Shown here piece after piece: positions 50,091 through 58,780 of a stretch of 58,936 bases of DNA. How positions within the stretch are numbered: position 1 is the first letter of the stretch; each line of letters opens with the position of its first letter. The stretch is taken from contig NZ_CP016284.1 in assembly GCF_001679725.1 (NCBI RefSeq), positions 1-58,936 of the forward strand. Reading direction: 5' to 3'. The notes under the pieces are model-generated. The model was given only the letters and a program-made list of their open reading frames with translations. It was not told the origin of the DNA and searched no databases. The position numbers and the translations under genes were made by a program. The stretch comes from Cryobacterium arcticum. GTDB taxonomy: Bacteria > Actinomycetota > Actinomycetes > Actinomycetales > Microbacteriaceae.

Positions 50091-51010
50091 GCGAGGGCCT
50101 CCTGGTTCTCGGCAGCGGTGATGCGGGCTACCACTTCTTGGGTAATGGCTTGAAGATCGTCAGCGACCGATGAGGCCGTACGTGGCGCGAGGGCCTGCGC
50201 CTGAGCGTCACCTCGCCGGATCTCGAACCACTTCGGACCTTTGCGCACCTGGGCATCGAGTTCGTGGACCAAGAGGCCCCGTTCACGTGTCGCCTGGGCG
50301 GTTGCCTCGCTGTGGCGGACCGTGGCCGTAAAGACCACCTTGTGATCGGCATTGAAAAGTTCGGCGATGTGTTCCCGAGCCTCTCGTTGGACGACGTGGG
50401 CTGAAGTGCCGACGTCAACGAGGACGACGCCGAGAAGGTCGAGTGTCGGGTTCACCCCCAAGACTGCGTCGAGGCGTGCTGCGACGGCGCCGAGTCCCTT
50501 GCGGCTGGACTTGTCACTCTTGACGGGCACGAGTGCCCACCTGGCGGCAGCGACTGCTGCCGTCTGCAGGGTCTCATCGCCGGGCGGGCAGTCGATGAGG
50601 ATCATGTCATAGTCACCGGCGATCGGAGCTAGGAGATGGGCGACGGCAAGCTTGGCTCCATCAGGGTCTTTGTTCGCCTTGGCGGAGAGTCCAGCCGTGG
50701 CCTGGTCGAGTGCGGGGCCCCCTGCGAAGACATCCAAGTTCGGCCGCACTTCTTTAATGGGTGCCGCTCCCCCGCCGAACATGAGCGCTTGTGCCAACGC
50801 TCGGCCGGTGTCGTCTCTGGCGTCGTCGGTGTAGCCGAGGTCCTCGGCTAGATTTCCTTGCGGGTCGAGGTCCACAAGGAGGACGCGGTAACCGTTATTG
50901 GCGAGCATCCCACCGATGTTGGCAGTGAGGGTGGTCTTCAGGACTCCCCCCTTGCCGTTGATGACTGCGATAACGCGTTCCAACGCAGTGCGGTCAAGTG
51001 CCGGAGGCAT
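50087..51010 (-). CDS. parA: Plasmid partition ATPase ParA
   Basis: Deviant Walker A INGKGGVLKTT at residues 17-27 with the signature Lys of KGG. Walker A' is VLLVDLDPQGNLAEDLG near 43-59 and Walker B YDMILIDCPPGDETL near 133. There is no N-terminal HTH, so it is a small type Ib-like ParA that relies on the RHH ParB for DNA binding and repression. Length 307 is a little above the family minimum. The promoter must overlap the repeat array at 51025-51180, so partition complex formation and repression are probably linked. Confidence 0.88.
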   Translation of the reverse strand: MPPALDRTALERVIAVINGKGGVLKTTLTANIGGMLANNGYRVLLVDLDPQGNLAEDLGYTDDARDDTGRALAQALMFGGGAAPIKEVRPNLDVFAGGPALDQATAGLSAKANKDPDGAKLAVAHLLAPIAGDYDMILIDCPPGDETLQTAAVAAARWALVPVKSDKSSRKGLGAVAARLDAVLGVNPTLDLLGVVLVDVGTSAHVVQREAREHIAELFNADHKVVFTATVRHSEATAQATRERGLLVHELDAQVRKGPKWFEIRRGDAQAQALAPRTASSVADDLQAITQEVVARITAAENQEALA

Positions 51011-51024
51011 ACACGCTCATTTCT

Positions 51025-51180
51025 TTTGACGTCAATAGTGACAATACCGGTAATGCTGGCATTAGTGCCATAAATGACAATGCCGCTTTTACTGCAATCG
51101 CCTGTAAAAGCAACATTACCATCATTGCAACCTTTAGCAGCAATGCTGGTAATGCCCGTAATGCTGTCATTAAATACAAT
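51025..51180. repeat. Candidate centromere: 18 units phased at 9 bp
   Basis: AT-rich triplets (AAT, ATT, TTT, AAA and similar) recur exactly every nine bases at 51025, 51034, 51043 and onward to 51178. The clearest tandem stretch is CAATGCTGG, TAATGCCCG, TAATGCTGT at 51141-51167, and TAATGCTGG is at 51051. Many units are inverted (CATTA, CATTG), so orientation alternates. Because 9 is a multiple of 3, the array also keeps a false open reading frame. Spacing and location upstream of parAB fit cooperative RHH binding. Confidence 0.75.
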
Positions 51181-51235
51181 CGTGGGCGAGAGTGCGTTGG
51201 GCCAGGCACAGTCCGGCGCTGGGAGCGGGGGGAGT

Positions 51236-51280
51236 GTGAGGGGGTCGCCCCTCACCGGCTGGCCCCGGGTGGGGCCAGCC
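51236..51280 (-). terminator. Double-hairpin terminator after the DUF3846 gene
   Basis: GTGAGGGG/CCCCTCAC with a four-base loop is followed by GGCTGGCCCC/GGGGCCAGCC with loop GGGT. A closely similar double hairpin follows the DUF3560 gene at 52529-52572, so this is a repeated terminator cassette. Confidence 0.7.
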
Positions 51281-51292
51281 GTTCCGCTTTGG

Positions 51293-51712
51293 TCACCAGT
51301 TGTTGAGCATGCTGACGATGGTGGGGAATGGGGAGAGGCTCTCGATGAGGGTGTCGATGGTGCCGTCGTCGGGTCGGTGGGTGAGTGTTTTGTGGATCCG
51401 GGCTATTTGGTGGTCAGTGAGTCCGATGGTTTCGCCGTCGGGGGTGACGCTGACGGCGATGGCGGTGCCGAAGAGGACGGCGGGGGTGCCGAGCTGGTGC
51501 GCGAGGATCGTGGCGGGGAGGTTCAGGGGTGACCCGTTGATGAGTCCTTCGTCGTCGACGAAGAGGTCGATGTTGTCGGCGAGGCCGACGACGTCGAACA
51601 TGGAGCATCCGATGGCCCGGCACATGTCGGCTCCGATGCTCTCTGAGGCCGGGTTGAGGGTGGTGATGGTGCCGGTGGGGTGGATTTGGATGCTGCGGAT
51701 GGCGCTGGTCAT
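51293..51712 (-). CDS. DUF3846 protein
   Basis: One hundred and thirty-nine residues from ATG 51712, which is preceded by AGAGAACCCC as in the sister cassettes. The DUF3846 pattern is visible: the N-terminal SIQIHPTGTITTLNPAS, then IGCSMFDVVGL, NIDLFVDDEGLINGSPLN and TPAVLFGTAIAVS. The family is common on mobile elements of actinobacteria and phages; its function is unknown. It has its own conserved leader upstream and a double-hairpin terminator downstream, forming a complete cassette. Confidence 0.75.
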   Translation of the reverse strand: MTSAIRSIQIHPTGTITTLNPASESIGADMCRAIGCSMFDVVGLADNIDLFVDDEGLINGSPLNLPATILAHQLGTPAVLFGTAIAVSVTPDGETIGLTDHQIARIHKTLTHRPDDGTIDTLIESLSPFPTIVSMLNNW

Positions 51713-51925
51713 GGGGTTCTCTTTCTTGGTGGGAGAGTGGCCGCGGGGGTCCGGGGTCTTGGGCAGTGGTTGTCTGTCGTCCACCGTTTTTCTGCCCTTG
51801 GTGGCAAGAGAATCGATTGAGAGCGGGAGTGCCGCAGCATCCGCAGTCTCGGGCGAAATAAGGGAGCGTGCGACCGCGTCCGAGAGTGTGGGTGCGTCGG
51901 CGCGGGAGCGAACTACGATGACCGG
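51713..51925 (-). promoter_or_regulatory. Conserved leader R1 (before DUF3846)
   Basis: On the minus strand it shares CGGCACTCCCGCTCTCAATC, then GATTCTCTTGCC and a small hairpin (TGCC-ACCAAG-GGCA) with the two other leaders at 53.9 and 55.8 kb. The far end shares CATCGTAGTTCGCTCC with R3. CTTATTTCGCCCGA is shared with R2. Likely a promoter and structured leader common to this gene group. The stretch 51785-52002 holds nothing else. Confidence 0.65.
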
Positions 51926-52002
51926 TCACCAAGGGAAGAAAAGTTCTATCAGGGTCAGGCCGGCGTAGCCGGTTCCGCGTGGATCCAGGGTCGGCCCGGT
52001 GG

Positions 52003-52445
52003 TCAGGTGGTGGCGGTTGAGCTGGCGGTTACGTCGTCTTGGTCGCCTTCCCAGAAGTGGCCTAGTCCGGCGTCGATCATGCTGCGGATCATGGCGGCCG
52101 CGTTGACGCCGCGTGCAGCTCGGTCGGGAAACGACAGAGTGACGGTGATGCTCTGGGACGGGGCAGCGTGGTCGACGTCGACGTCGCCGTGCTGCGCGTC
52201 GGTGGCGTATTGGTACGTCCACGCGATGGCAACGGCGCCGGCCGGGCCGTCGCCCGCGGTCTTGATAGTGGCGCGGTGCTCGTCCTGGCCGGGGTGGGGT
52301 GCTCTGCTGCAGCTCCACTGGATCCCGAGCACGTCGACGGTCGTTGTTCCGCACGTGGCCCGGTGGGGCTGAGGTCAGCGGCGGGGGCGTCCTGGTCGAC
52401 CTGGTGCGCCTCGAGCGTGGCGGGGCGTTGGTAGGTGATGATCAT
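52003..52445 (-). pseudogene. Frameshifted hypothetical gene
   Basis: A good start (AGGAG, ATG 52445) opens MIITYQRPATLEAHQVDQ and continues to about 52350, where the frame degenerates into Pro/Arg-rich nonsense. A second frame from about 52360 to 52003 is protein-like (VDVLGIQWSCSRA, then TVTLSFPDRAARGVN and MIRSMIDAGLGHFWEGD). One base lost or gained near 52340-52365 would join them into about 147 residues. It may be a true mutation, a sequencing error or programmed frameshifting. No family was recognised. Confidence 0.6.
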
Positions 52446-52528
52446 GGCCGGATCTCCTGTGGTCCCTGTGTCGGGACCGTTCTCGAGGGTGCGTGCCGGG
52501 CGGGGCCGGCGTGACCTGGTGGGGGAGT

Positions 52529-52572
52529 GTGAGGGGGTAGCCCCTTCACGGCCGGCCCGGGGTGGGCCGGCC
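52529..52572 (-). terminator. Double-hairpin terminator after the DUF3560 gene
   Basis: GTGAGGGG with CCCCTTCAC, then GGCCGGCCC/GGGCCGGCC with loop GGGGT. It is homologous to the double hairpin at 51236-51280, including the GGGAGT lead-in, so cassette ends as well as leaders are shared. Confidence 0.7.
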
Positions 52573-52584
52573 GCTGGGGCGGGA

Positions 52585-53520
52585 TTACTCGGGCCGCACG
52601 AGCTGCTGAATCTCGGCGTATGGGGCGGTGTCGGTCCAGGTGTAGCCGGTGGTGACGCTGACTGTTTTGAGGTTGGCGCGCACGACTTCGCGCCACTGGC
52701 CGCGGATCTTCACCCGGTCGCCCTTCTTGACGGTGGAGCGGTCGTAGCCGGTGGCCGTGCCGCTTTCGACCTGGGCGGCGCGTACGGCTTCCCAGTAGGC
52801 GATCTGGTCGCGCTTCTCGTCGATGTGCGGGGCGAGGCGGGCCGTGCGGGCCTGGATCTGCTCGGCGGTGGCGTCGATGTAGCCGCGTGTGTCGTCGTAG
52901 CACTGCGCGGTTATGCGGCGTTCGAGCTTGCGGAGCTCAGCGCCCAACGTTTCGATGCGGTTGGCCACGGTGACCGGGTTGTAACGGGCGTCGGTGGTGT
53001 GGGTGGCCGCGTCGGCGCGGGCCTGGGCGACGGTGGCCTCTGCGCTGGCTTCGACTGATTTACGCATGGCTGTATCTGCTTTGGCGATCGCGTTGCGGTG
53101 GCGGCCTTCGGAGTGGTGGCCAACCTTGATCGGCTCGCCTCCCTCGGGCAGCCGGTCCAGCGCTGCCCGGGCCTTGTCGTAGGCGGCATCTTCCGCGCTG
53201 GTCTTGCGCTCTGCTTTCGCGGCCAGGGCGTCGACCCGGTCGGCCTGGCGCTCGATCTTTCCGGCCTCGACGTCGGCGGTCGCGCGGTGGGTGCTGTCGA
53301 TGTTGGTTGTGACCTCGAACCCAGCGGCTTCAAGTGCCGTCTTGGTGCGGGTGATGGTGTGCAGCTTGGGCAGGCGGTCGCGGGACTGGGGGACGAACCA
53401 TGCGCTGATGCTGCGACCCCAGCGCCATCCGGTGGACTTGAGGACTTCGGCGGTTCCGTCGCCTCGGCTGGTCCCGTCGATCATCGTTCCGGCTTCGTGG
53501 GTGTGGGTGATGGTGAGCAT
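52585..53520 (-). CDS. DUF3560 protein
   Basis: Three hundred and eleven residues from ATG 53520. The family's N-terminus is recognisable: TITHTHEAGTMIDGTSRGDG, then KSTGWRWGRSISAWFVPQSRD. A long helical region with AERKTSAEDAAYDKARA follows, then the GEPIKVGHHSEGRHRNAI motif typical of DUF3560. A C-terminal SH3-like part (KKGDRVKIRGQWREVVRANL) ends the protein. DUF3560 proteins are widespread on plasmids and phages and of unknown role. Third gene of the R2-led cassette; its start overlaps the previous stop by one base. Confidence 0.8.
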   Translation of the reverse strand: MLTITHTHEAGTMIDGTSRGDGTAEVLKSTGWRWGRSISAWFVPQSRDRLPKLHTITRTKTALEAAGFEVTTNIDSTHRATADVEAGKIERQADRVDALAAKAERKTSAEDAAYDKARAALDRLPEGGEPIKVGHHSEGRHRNAIAKADTAMRKSVEASAEATVAQARADAATHTTDARYNPVTVANRIETLGAELRKLERRITAQCYDDTRGYIDATAEQIQARTARLAPHIDEKRDQIAYWEAVRAAQVESGTATGYDRSTVKKGDRVKIRGQWREVVRANLKTVSVTTGYTWTDTAPYAEIQQLVRPE

Positions 53521-53708
53521 TAGCGGGTTCCTCTCGGGGTGGCGCTGGCGTTGACGCGGGAGCCGTTCGGGGTCATGACGATGACGAACCGGCTGCGGGG
53601 GTTGGGGTAGCTCTGGCTGTTCCAGTAGGTCGACATGTCGGCGCTGCTGAGCAGGTTTTCGGCCCCGAGCACTCCGGGAGTCAGGGGCGGGATCTGAGTG
53701 GTGAGCAT
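53520..53708 (-). CDS. Small hypothetical protein of the R2 cassette
   Basis: Sixty-two residues. It shares one base with the DUF3560 start (TAATG), so the two are translationally coupled. It is polar with a short strand-like core (RSRFVIVMTPNGSRVNASATP). Placed between a Cys-rich mini-protein and DUF3560 in one operon. No family recognised. Confidence 0.55.
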   Translation of the reverse strand: MLTTQIPPLTPGVLGAENLLSSADMSTYWNSQSYPNPRSRFVIVMTPNGSRVNASATPRGTR

Positions 53709-53726
53709 GAGTCTTTTTCCCTCGGT

Positions 53727-53879
53727 CTAGGCGAAGCTGTCGGCGTAGCGGCTGGCGGTGCAGGTTTCGCCCGGCTGGGTGTCTGCGGCACCTTCGGACC
53801 GGCACCCGCTGCAGGCGCACCCACCGGCGTAGCGCTCCCGGGGATAGGTGTTCTCGTACTCGATATCTGACTCAGCCAT
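53727..53879 (-). CDS. Cys-rich mini-protein, first gene of the R2 cassette
   Basis: Fifty residues from ATG 53879, preceded by GAGAGAACCC as in the sister cassettes. Four cysteines (GGCACSGCRSEG, then GETCTAS) suggest a small zinc site. The N-terminus is acidic. Upstream codons in the open frame belong to the conserved leader, which argues for this start. Function unknown. Confidence 0.6.
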   Translation of the reverse strand: MAESDIEYENTYPRERYAGGCACSGCRSEGAADTQPGETCTASRYADSFA

Positions 53880-54040
53880 GGGTTCTCTCCCTCTTGAACA
53901 ACTGTTTTTTTGCCCTATCTGGCAAGAGAAATCGATAGTGACCGGGAGTGCCGTTGTGCACGGATTGTCGGGCGAAATAAGCCCGCAGGGCGCGTCCGAG
54001 AATTTGTGCACGTAAGGCACGGGAGGGAGCTACGGTGAAA
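53880..54040 (-). promoter_or_regulatory. Conserved leader R2
   Basis: Minus strand: CGGCACTCCCGG, ATCGATTTCTCTTGCC, and a hairpin TTGCC-AGATAG-GGCAA ahead of GGGAGAGAACCC and the start codon. GGGC-TTATTTC-GCCC forms a second hairpin. Clearly homologous to R1 and R3. The paired arms stay complementary while the loop varies, which supports a functional structure. Confidence 0.65.
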
Positions 54041-54121
54041 CGCCAGAAAGGACAAAAAGGCCTTTGGGACAGTGCCGCGCAGCGGCTCCAATTCGCTTGC
54101 GACGGCATCGCCGTCGTGGTT

Positions 54122-54141
54122 TCAGAGTGATATCACTCTGA
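54122..54141. repeat. Perfect 20-bp palindrome with flanking direct repeats
   Basis: The half-site TCAGAGTGAT is followed directly by its complement, centred on GATATC. GCCGCGCAGCGGCTC is directly repeated on both sides (about 54073 and 54153), each copy itself a small dyad (GCCGC/GCGGC). No gene is seen in 54041-54274. It could be an operator, a recombination site or part of an origin. Confidence 0.5.
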
Positions 54142-54274
54142 GATCCCCCGGCCGCGCAGCGGCTCAAATTGGGGGATGGGTACAGCGGCCGCACCGCTGT
54201 TCTGTCACGGCCCGTCAGGGGCGTGCGCCTGGGTGCAGGTTCCGGCCTCCGTGCCGGGGCCGGGGACGGAAGAA

Positions 54275-54309
54275 CCCGGCGCGGCAGTGGGGGACTGTCG
54301 CGCCGGGTC
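54275..54309 (-). terminator. Terminator of the ParB-like gene
   Basis: ACCCGGCGCG pairs with CGCGCCGGGT, enclosing an inner CAGT/ACTG pair. On the minus strand it is followed by TTCTTCC. It lies 12 bases after the ParB-like stop. Confidence 0.7.
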
Positions 54310-54320
54310 TTGGGGTGAGG

Positions 54321-55757
<1,437 letters not shown>

Positions 55758-55925
55758 TGGGTTCTCTCTCCATCAACTGATTTTTTTGCCTGTCTGGCAA
55801 GAGAAATCGATTGAGAGCGGGAGTGCCGCAGTGCAGGGTCGTGGAATACCGCAAGCGCAGCGAGGATATGCCGCGAAAGCCCGGAACGAAGGCACGGAGC
55901 GAACTACGATGACCGGCCAGACAGA
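55758..55925 (-). promoter_or_regulatory. Conserved leader R3 (before the ParB-like gene)
   Basis: Minus strand: CATCGTAGTTCGCTCC, then GGGCTTTCGCGGCATATCCT (shared with the nrdH leader), CGGCACTCCCGCTCTCAATC, and a hairpin in which TTGCC/GGCAA (loop AGACA) is extended by GATTT/AAATC. GAGAGAACCC precedes the ATG. Best-preserved copy of the leader family. On the plus strand, an ATG at 55909 opens a 30-codon basic peptide; its expression is doubtful. The rest of 55926-56195 is empty. Confidence 0.65.
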
Positions 55926-56195
55926 CGAAAAAAGAAAAAAGCGTCCGCGTCGCGGTCCCAGGCCCGACGGGCTCACCGGAGGTGGTTTGTCTGCCAAATA
56001 GGCAGCGCTCGAGCTCCAGAGCGAGACAGGAGCCATTCCCGCTTAAGGCTACTAGTGGGCTTGCCGGTGATCGCCGCGACCGTGGCGGGGTTCGACCTCT
56101 GGAGACGCGCTCGGGTGACACCCGAGGATAGGACATCGTCCGCAGCTAGATCGAGTTTGAACGACGCGGCGGCGCCGAGTGACAGACTCGAGGGC

Positions 56196-56438
56196 ATGGA
56201 CATTGAGCAATGGTGGACCAAGTTGTCACCGGAGACGCAGGAGTGGCTGACGGCCAACAACGGCGATTCTGTATCCATACCCTCGAACCTGGTCACTGAA
56301 ATCAAAGCGGCGGGCGGGTCGGTCATCAGGGATCCCTGGTGGATCTATCACATCGGCCCGACGGGCTTCTCTCTCTCGGATGCCGCGACGGACTGGATCG
56401 AAGCCGTCGCGAACGACGAGGACCCCGACGCAAGCTGA
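56196..56438 (+). CDS. Small acidic hypothetical protein
   Basis: Eighty residues from ATG 56196, with GAGGG upstream. A compact sequence rich in Trp (IEQWWTKLSPETQEWL, RDPWWIYHIGPTGFSLSD, WIEAVANDED) looks like a small folded alpha/beta protein. The open frame continues upstream to 56055, but codons there are Arg-rich and unconvincing. Single-gene unit. No family recognised. Confidence 0.55.
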   Translation: MDIEQWWTKLSPETQEWLTANNGDSVSIPSNLVTEIKAAGGSVIRDPWWIYHIGPTGFSLSDAATDWIEAVANDEDPDAS

Positions 56439-56491
56439 CGTTGCCTGCGACCCACCCGACCCGCATGAGCCTGGCGGAGGGAGGGGCCAAG

Positions 56492-56601
56492 CGAAACGCT
56501 TCTAGCCGTTTCGGAGCAGGCGCCAGACTGCATTGCCGTGGATAACGGCACTAGATCGTCACCTTCGTATAACCGAGAAAAAGTGACCGAAACCGTTTCG
56601 G
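56492..56601. repeat. Cluster of CGAAAC/GTTTCG inverted motifs
   Basis: CGAAACG (56492) pairs with CGTTTCG (56507) around eight bases, and CCGAAA-CCG-TTTCGG lies at 56587-56601. These four half-sites within 110 bases are the only structure seen in the gene-free stretch 56439-56936. Candidate regulator-binding sites or part of an origin. Confidence 0.35.
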
Positions 56602-56936
56602 CCGCGCCACGGCTCCGCCCATAGCCGTTCGGACACGCCCGTGATGCCTTACGTTTATGCCGGACACAATCCGATCAGTCCACCATCAGACGGGTTTTCA
56701 CCTTCGCCCGAACGGGGGAGAACTGCTCCACACCAGAGTTCGGTACGGTGGGAATCTGATGCGTCATCGGCAAGACCTAGTGAAGTACTGGGGCTCTCGA
56801 GAACACCGCGTAATCGCGTAGGTCAGCGCAGCAGGTAATGCTTGGGGATCACCATGCTTCAGCTCAACCCGCACCTAAACGCCGCACACTCACGACATTC
56901 GCTTTTCAGAATCGCGGTCTGAACGCCGGCGCCAAG

Positions 56937-57263
56937 ATGGGCCAGCTCATCTACGCTTCCCGGATTCATGTGTTCATTGAAGACGACACGCTCGCGCACA
57001 TCGAAGCCGTCATGGGCGCGAAATTTAGGCTGAACCAACCCTTCTATTTCAGTTGGAACCACACCGTTCATACCGGCGAAAGCCACATGAGCATCTGGCT
57101 CAACCCCACCACCGCGGTGGAGTTTCACTACCTCTGCGCCACCAAGCCACGACTTAACCGAGGCCGGGTGGCCGCGATGTTGAACCAAGCAAACAGCGCC
57201 GCCGGCCTCAGCATCTGCCTCGCCGAGATTGTGCCAAGCCAAAACCTCACGCCGGCGGCCTAA
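56937..57263 (+). CDS. DUF7882-like protein, copy 1
   Basis: One hundred and eight residues from ATG 56937, chosen by alignment with its paralogue at 57694. Shared pattern: MGxxxYxSxxxxxIxDxxLAHxEAVxGxKFR, then SFYFxW, TxWLNPxxxxxxxYL and LNxxRVxxML. The family is annotated DUF7882 in Microbacteriaceae genomes, usually as very short unknown proteins. The frame is open to 56838, with a possible earlier start there. Two adjacent paralogues suggest local duplication and divergence. Confidence 0.7.
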   Translation: MGQLIYASRIHVFIEDDTLAHIEAVMGAKFRLNQPFYFSWNHTVHTGESHMSIWLNPTTAVEFHYLCATKPRLNRGRVAAMLNQANSAAGLSICLAEIVPSQNLTPAA

Positions 57264-57282
57264 CCCGATCCCGCTACTTCGC

Positions 57283-57345
57283 CACCTGCTCTTTGCCTAT
57301 CTGGGTCACAGAATCGTCAGAGAGCGGGAACGCTGAAACGACCCA
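57283..57345 (-). promoter_or_regulatory. Degenerate leader copy R4
   Basis: The minus strand reads CGTTCCCGCTCTCTGACGAT, then CCCAGATAGGCAAAG, a weaker match to R1-R3 (CACTCCCGCTCTC, CCAGATAGG-GCAAA). No minus-strand gene follows, so the cassette behind it has been lost or replaced by the DUF7882-like genes. The remainder of 57264-57693 shows no gene. Confidence 0.5.
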
Positions 57346-57693
57346 AAATATCCAGCACAAGAAGCCCGCCAGGTGCCCGGGATGACTCGGGCACATCGAG
57401 CTCCACCAGCTGCCTGGCAAAGCATCGTCAGATACCGCCACCGTGACCAGCCCTTCCCTGATCCCTCGAAAAGGACGACAGTGAGAGTGTCTCTGGATAT
57501 GGTGAGGTCCTGAGGCGTTATGACCACAACCGGCTGGGGTACCAGAGCTGGTGAAAGTACCCTGCGTCACCACGCAGGCCACTGCCGCACACTCATGCTT
57601 GGGAAACGGGTCACACTATGAACCAGCACCACCAGGCGCAACCAACGACTCCCGCCTTCTCCCATTGCCGGCGCCACCAGGCAGGGCAGTGAG

Positions 57694-58017
57694 ATGGGCA
57701 CGTTCACCTACAACTCGGCGCTGCACATCACCATCAACGACACTGACCTCGCCCACCTCGAAGCAGTCATCGGCGTGAAATTTCGAGCCCAGGAATCGTT
57801 TTACTTCGATTGGACAGGGACGGCCAACGACGCTACCAACCGAACCACGGTCTGGCTCAACCCCCACATCTCCGTGTCATACCGCTACCTCAGCACCGCC
57901 CGACCTGTCCTCAACCCGGATCGCGTCACCAAGATGCTCCTCGAGGCCGACACTCCGGCAGGACTGCACCTGGTCCTGCCCCCTGCACCACAGCCAGACC
58001 TCATCACCGCAGCCTGA
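57694..58017 (+). CDS. DUF7882-like protein, copy 2
   Basis: One hundred and seven residues: MGTFTYNSALHITINDTDLA, then HLEAVIGVKFRAQESFYFDW and VWLNPHISVSYRYL. Paralogue of the 56937 protein (about one third identical by eye). The purine-rich GGGCAGTGAG precedes the ATG. Beta-rich with a helical C-terminus. Function unknown; the family is a taxonomic hint for Microbacteriaceae. Confidence 0.7.
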   Translation: MGTFTYNSALHITINDTDLAHLEAVIGVKFRAQESFYFDWTGTANDATNRTTVWLNPHISVSYRYLSTARPVLNPDRVTKMLLEADTPAGLHLVLPPAPQPDLITAA

Positions 58018-58166
58018 CCCAGGCCCAAACACCGACCTCCCCCGCCCGCGGCCGGACAGAACACGGCGCCCGGAGATGATGTGAGAAAGTTATGTTCCCC
58101 CCACGCGTCTTTAGCTGATCGAAAGTACTGTGCAGCTGAGCAATTCCAGCCCTGGGGGGAACAACA

Positions 58167-58727
58167 ATGAACACTCGACAACGTCGATCCGCTACCGCCC
58201 TGTCCACCACAACCGTGCTGCTCCTACTAGCCACGCTGACGGGATGTTCACTCAGCCCCGCACACGGAAGAGCCCAAACGCCGGCCGCAGACTCCGGCAC
58301 AGGCACGTGTGAGTTCACCGCCACCCGGGATTCCGCTGACCCAGACAACCCACAAAACACGGCCTTGTTCACCGTCACACTCACCAACACCGGCTCAACC
58401 AGCTGCACCGTCACAGGGTTCCCCGACGTGGCCCTCCTCGACGCGACAGGGAACGCCATCAATGACCCCGTCACGACACGCGACACCATCCCCGCCCACA
58501 CCATCACCGTTAAACCTCACGACGCCGCCTACCTCCAGGTCGCAGTGGCCGGCCGAAATCTCTACCCCGACTGTCCACTCCTCGGGGCTGCCTCATTACG
58601 GATCGCACTCCCACAATCCAGCACGAACATCCTGGTAGACGTCACCGATCTCAACATCTGTGACGCCGCCACCTCCGGCTGGCTCATATACAACCTGACC
58701 GCCACCCCAACCAACCCACACTCGTAA
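58167..58727 (+). CDS. DUF4232 lipoprotein
   Basis: The lipobox LTGC (residues 24-27) after a hydrophobic signal marks a surface lipoprotein of 186 residues. The DUF4232 domain is seen in FTVTLTNTGSTSCTVTGFPDVALLDATGN and PHDAAYLQVAV, an immunoglobulin-like beta sandwich with paired cysteines (GTCEF, TSCTV, DCPLL, NICDA). A GGGGGG motif precedes the ATG. Likely a cell-surface protein; a role in mating contact is conjecture. Confidence 0.78.
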   Translation: MNTRQRRSATALSTTTVLLLLATLTGCSLSPAHGRAQTPAADSGTGTCEFTATRDSADPDNPQNTALFTVTLTNTGSTSCTVTGFPDVALLDATGNAINDPVTTRDTIPAHTITVKPHDAAYLQVAVAGRNLYPDCPLLGAASLRIALPQSSTNILVDVTDLNICDAATSGWLIYNLTATPTNPHS

Positions 58728-58780
58728 CGTCAAAAACAGCCCTCTCAGCGTCCACACCGGCATGGGGCGAGGGCGGCTGG

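Noticed and set aside
50998..51306. Plus-strand gene of 102 codons upstream of parA
   Set aside because: It follows the 9-bp repeat period (three residues per unit) and is low in complexity; it is a by-product of the centromere array.
55909..56001. Plus-strand mini-genes starting in the leaders (ATGACCGG at R1 and R3)
   Set aside because: The encoded peptides are 16-31 residues, basic and not similar to each other beyond the first codons; the shared bases are better explained by the minus-strand leader.
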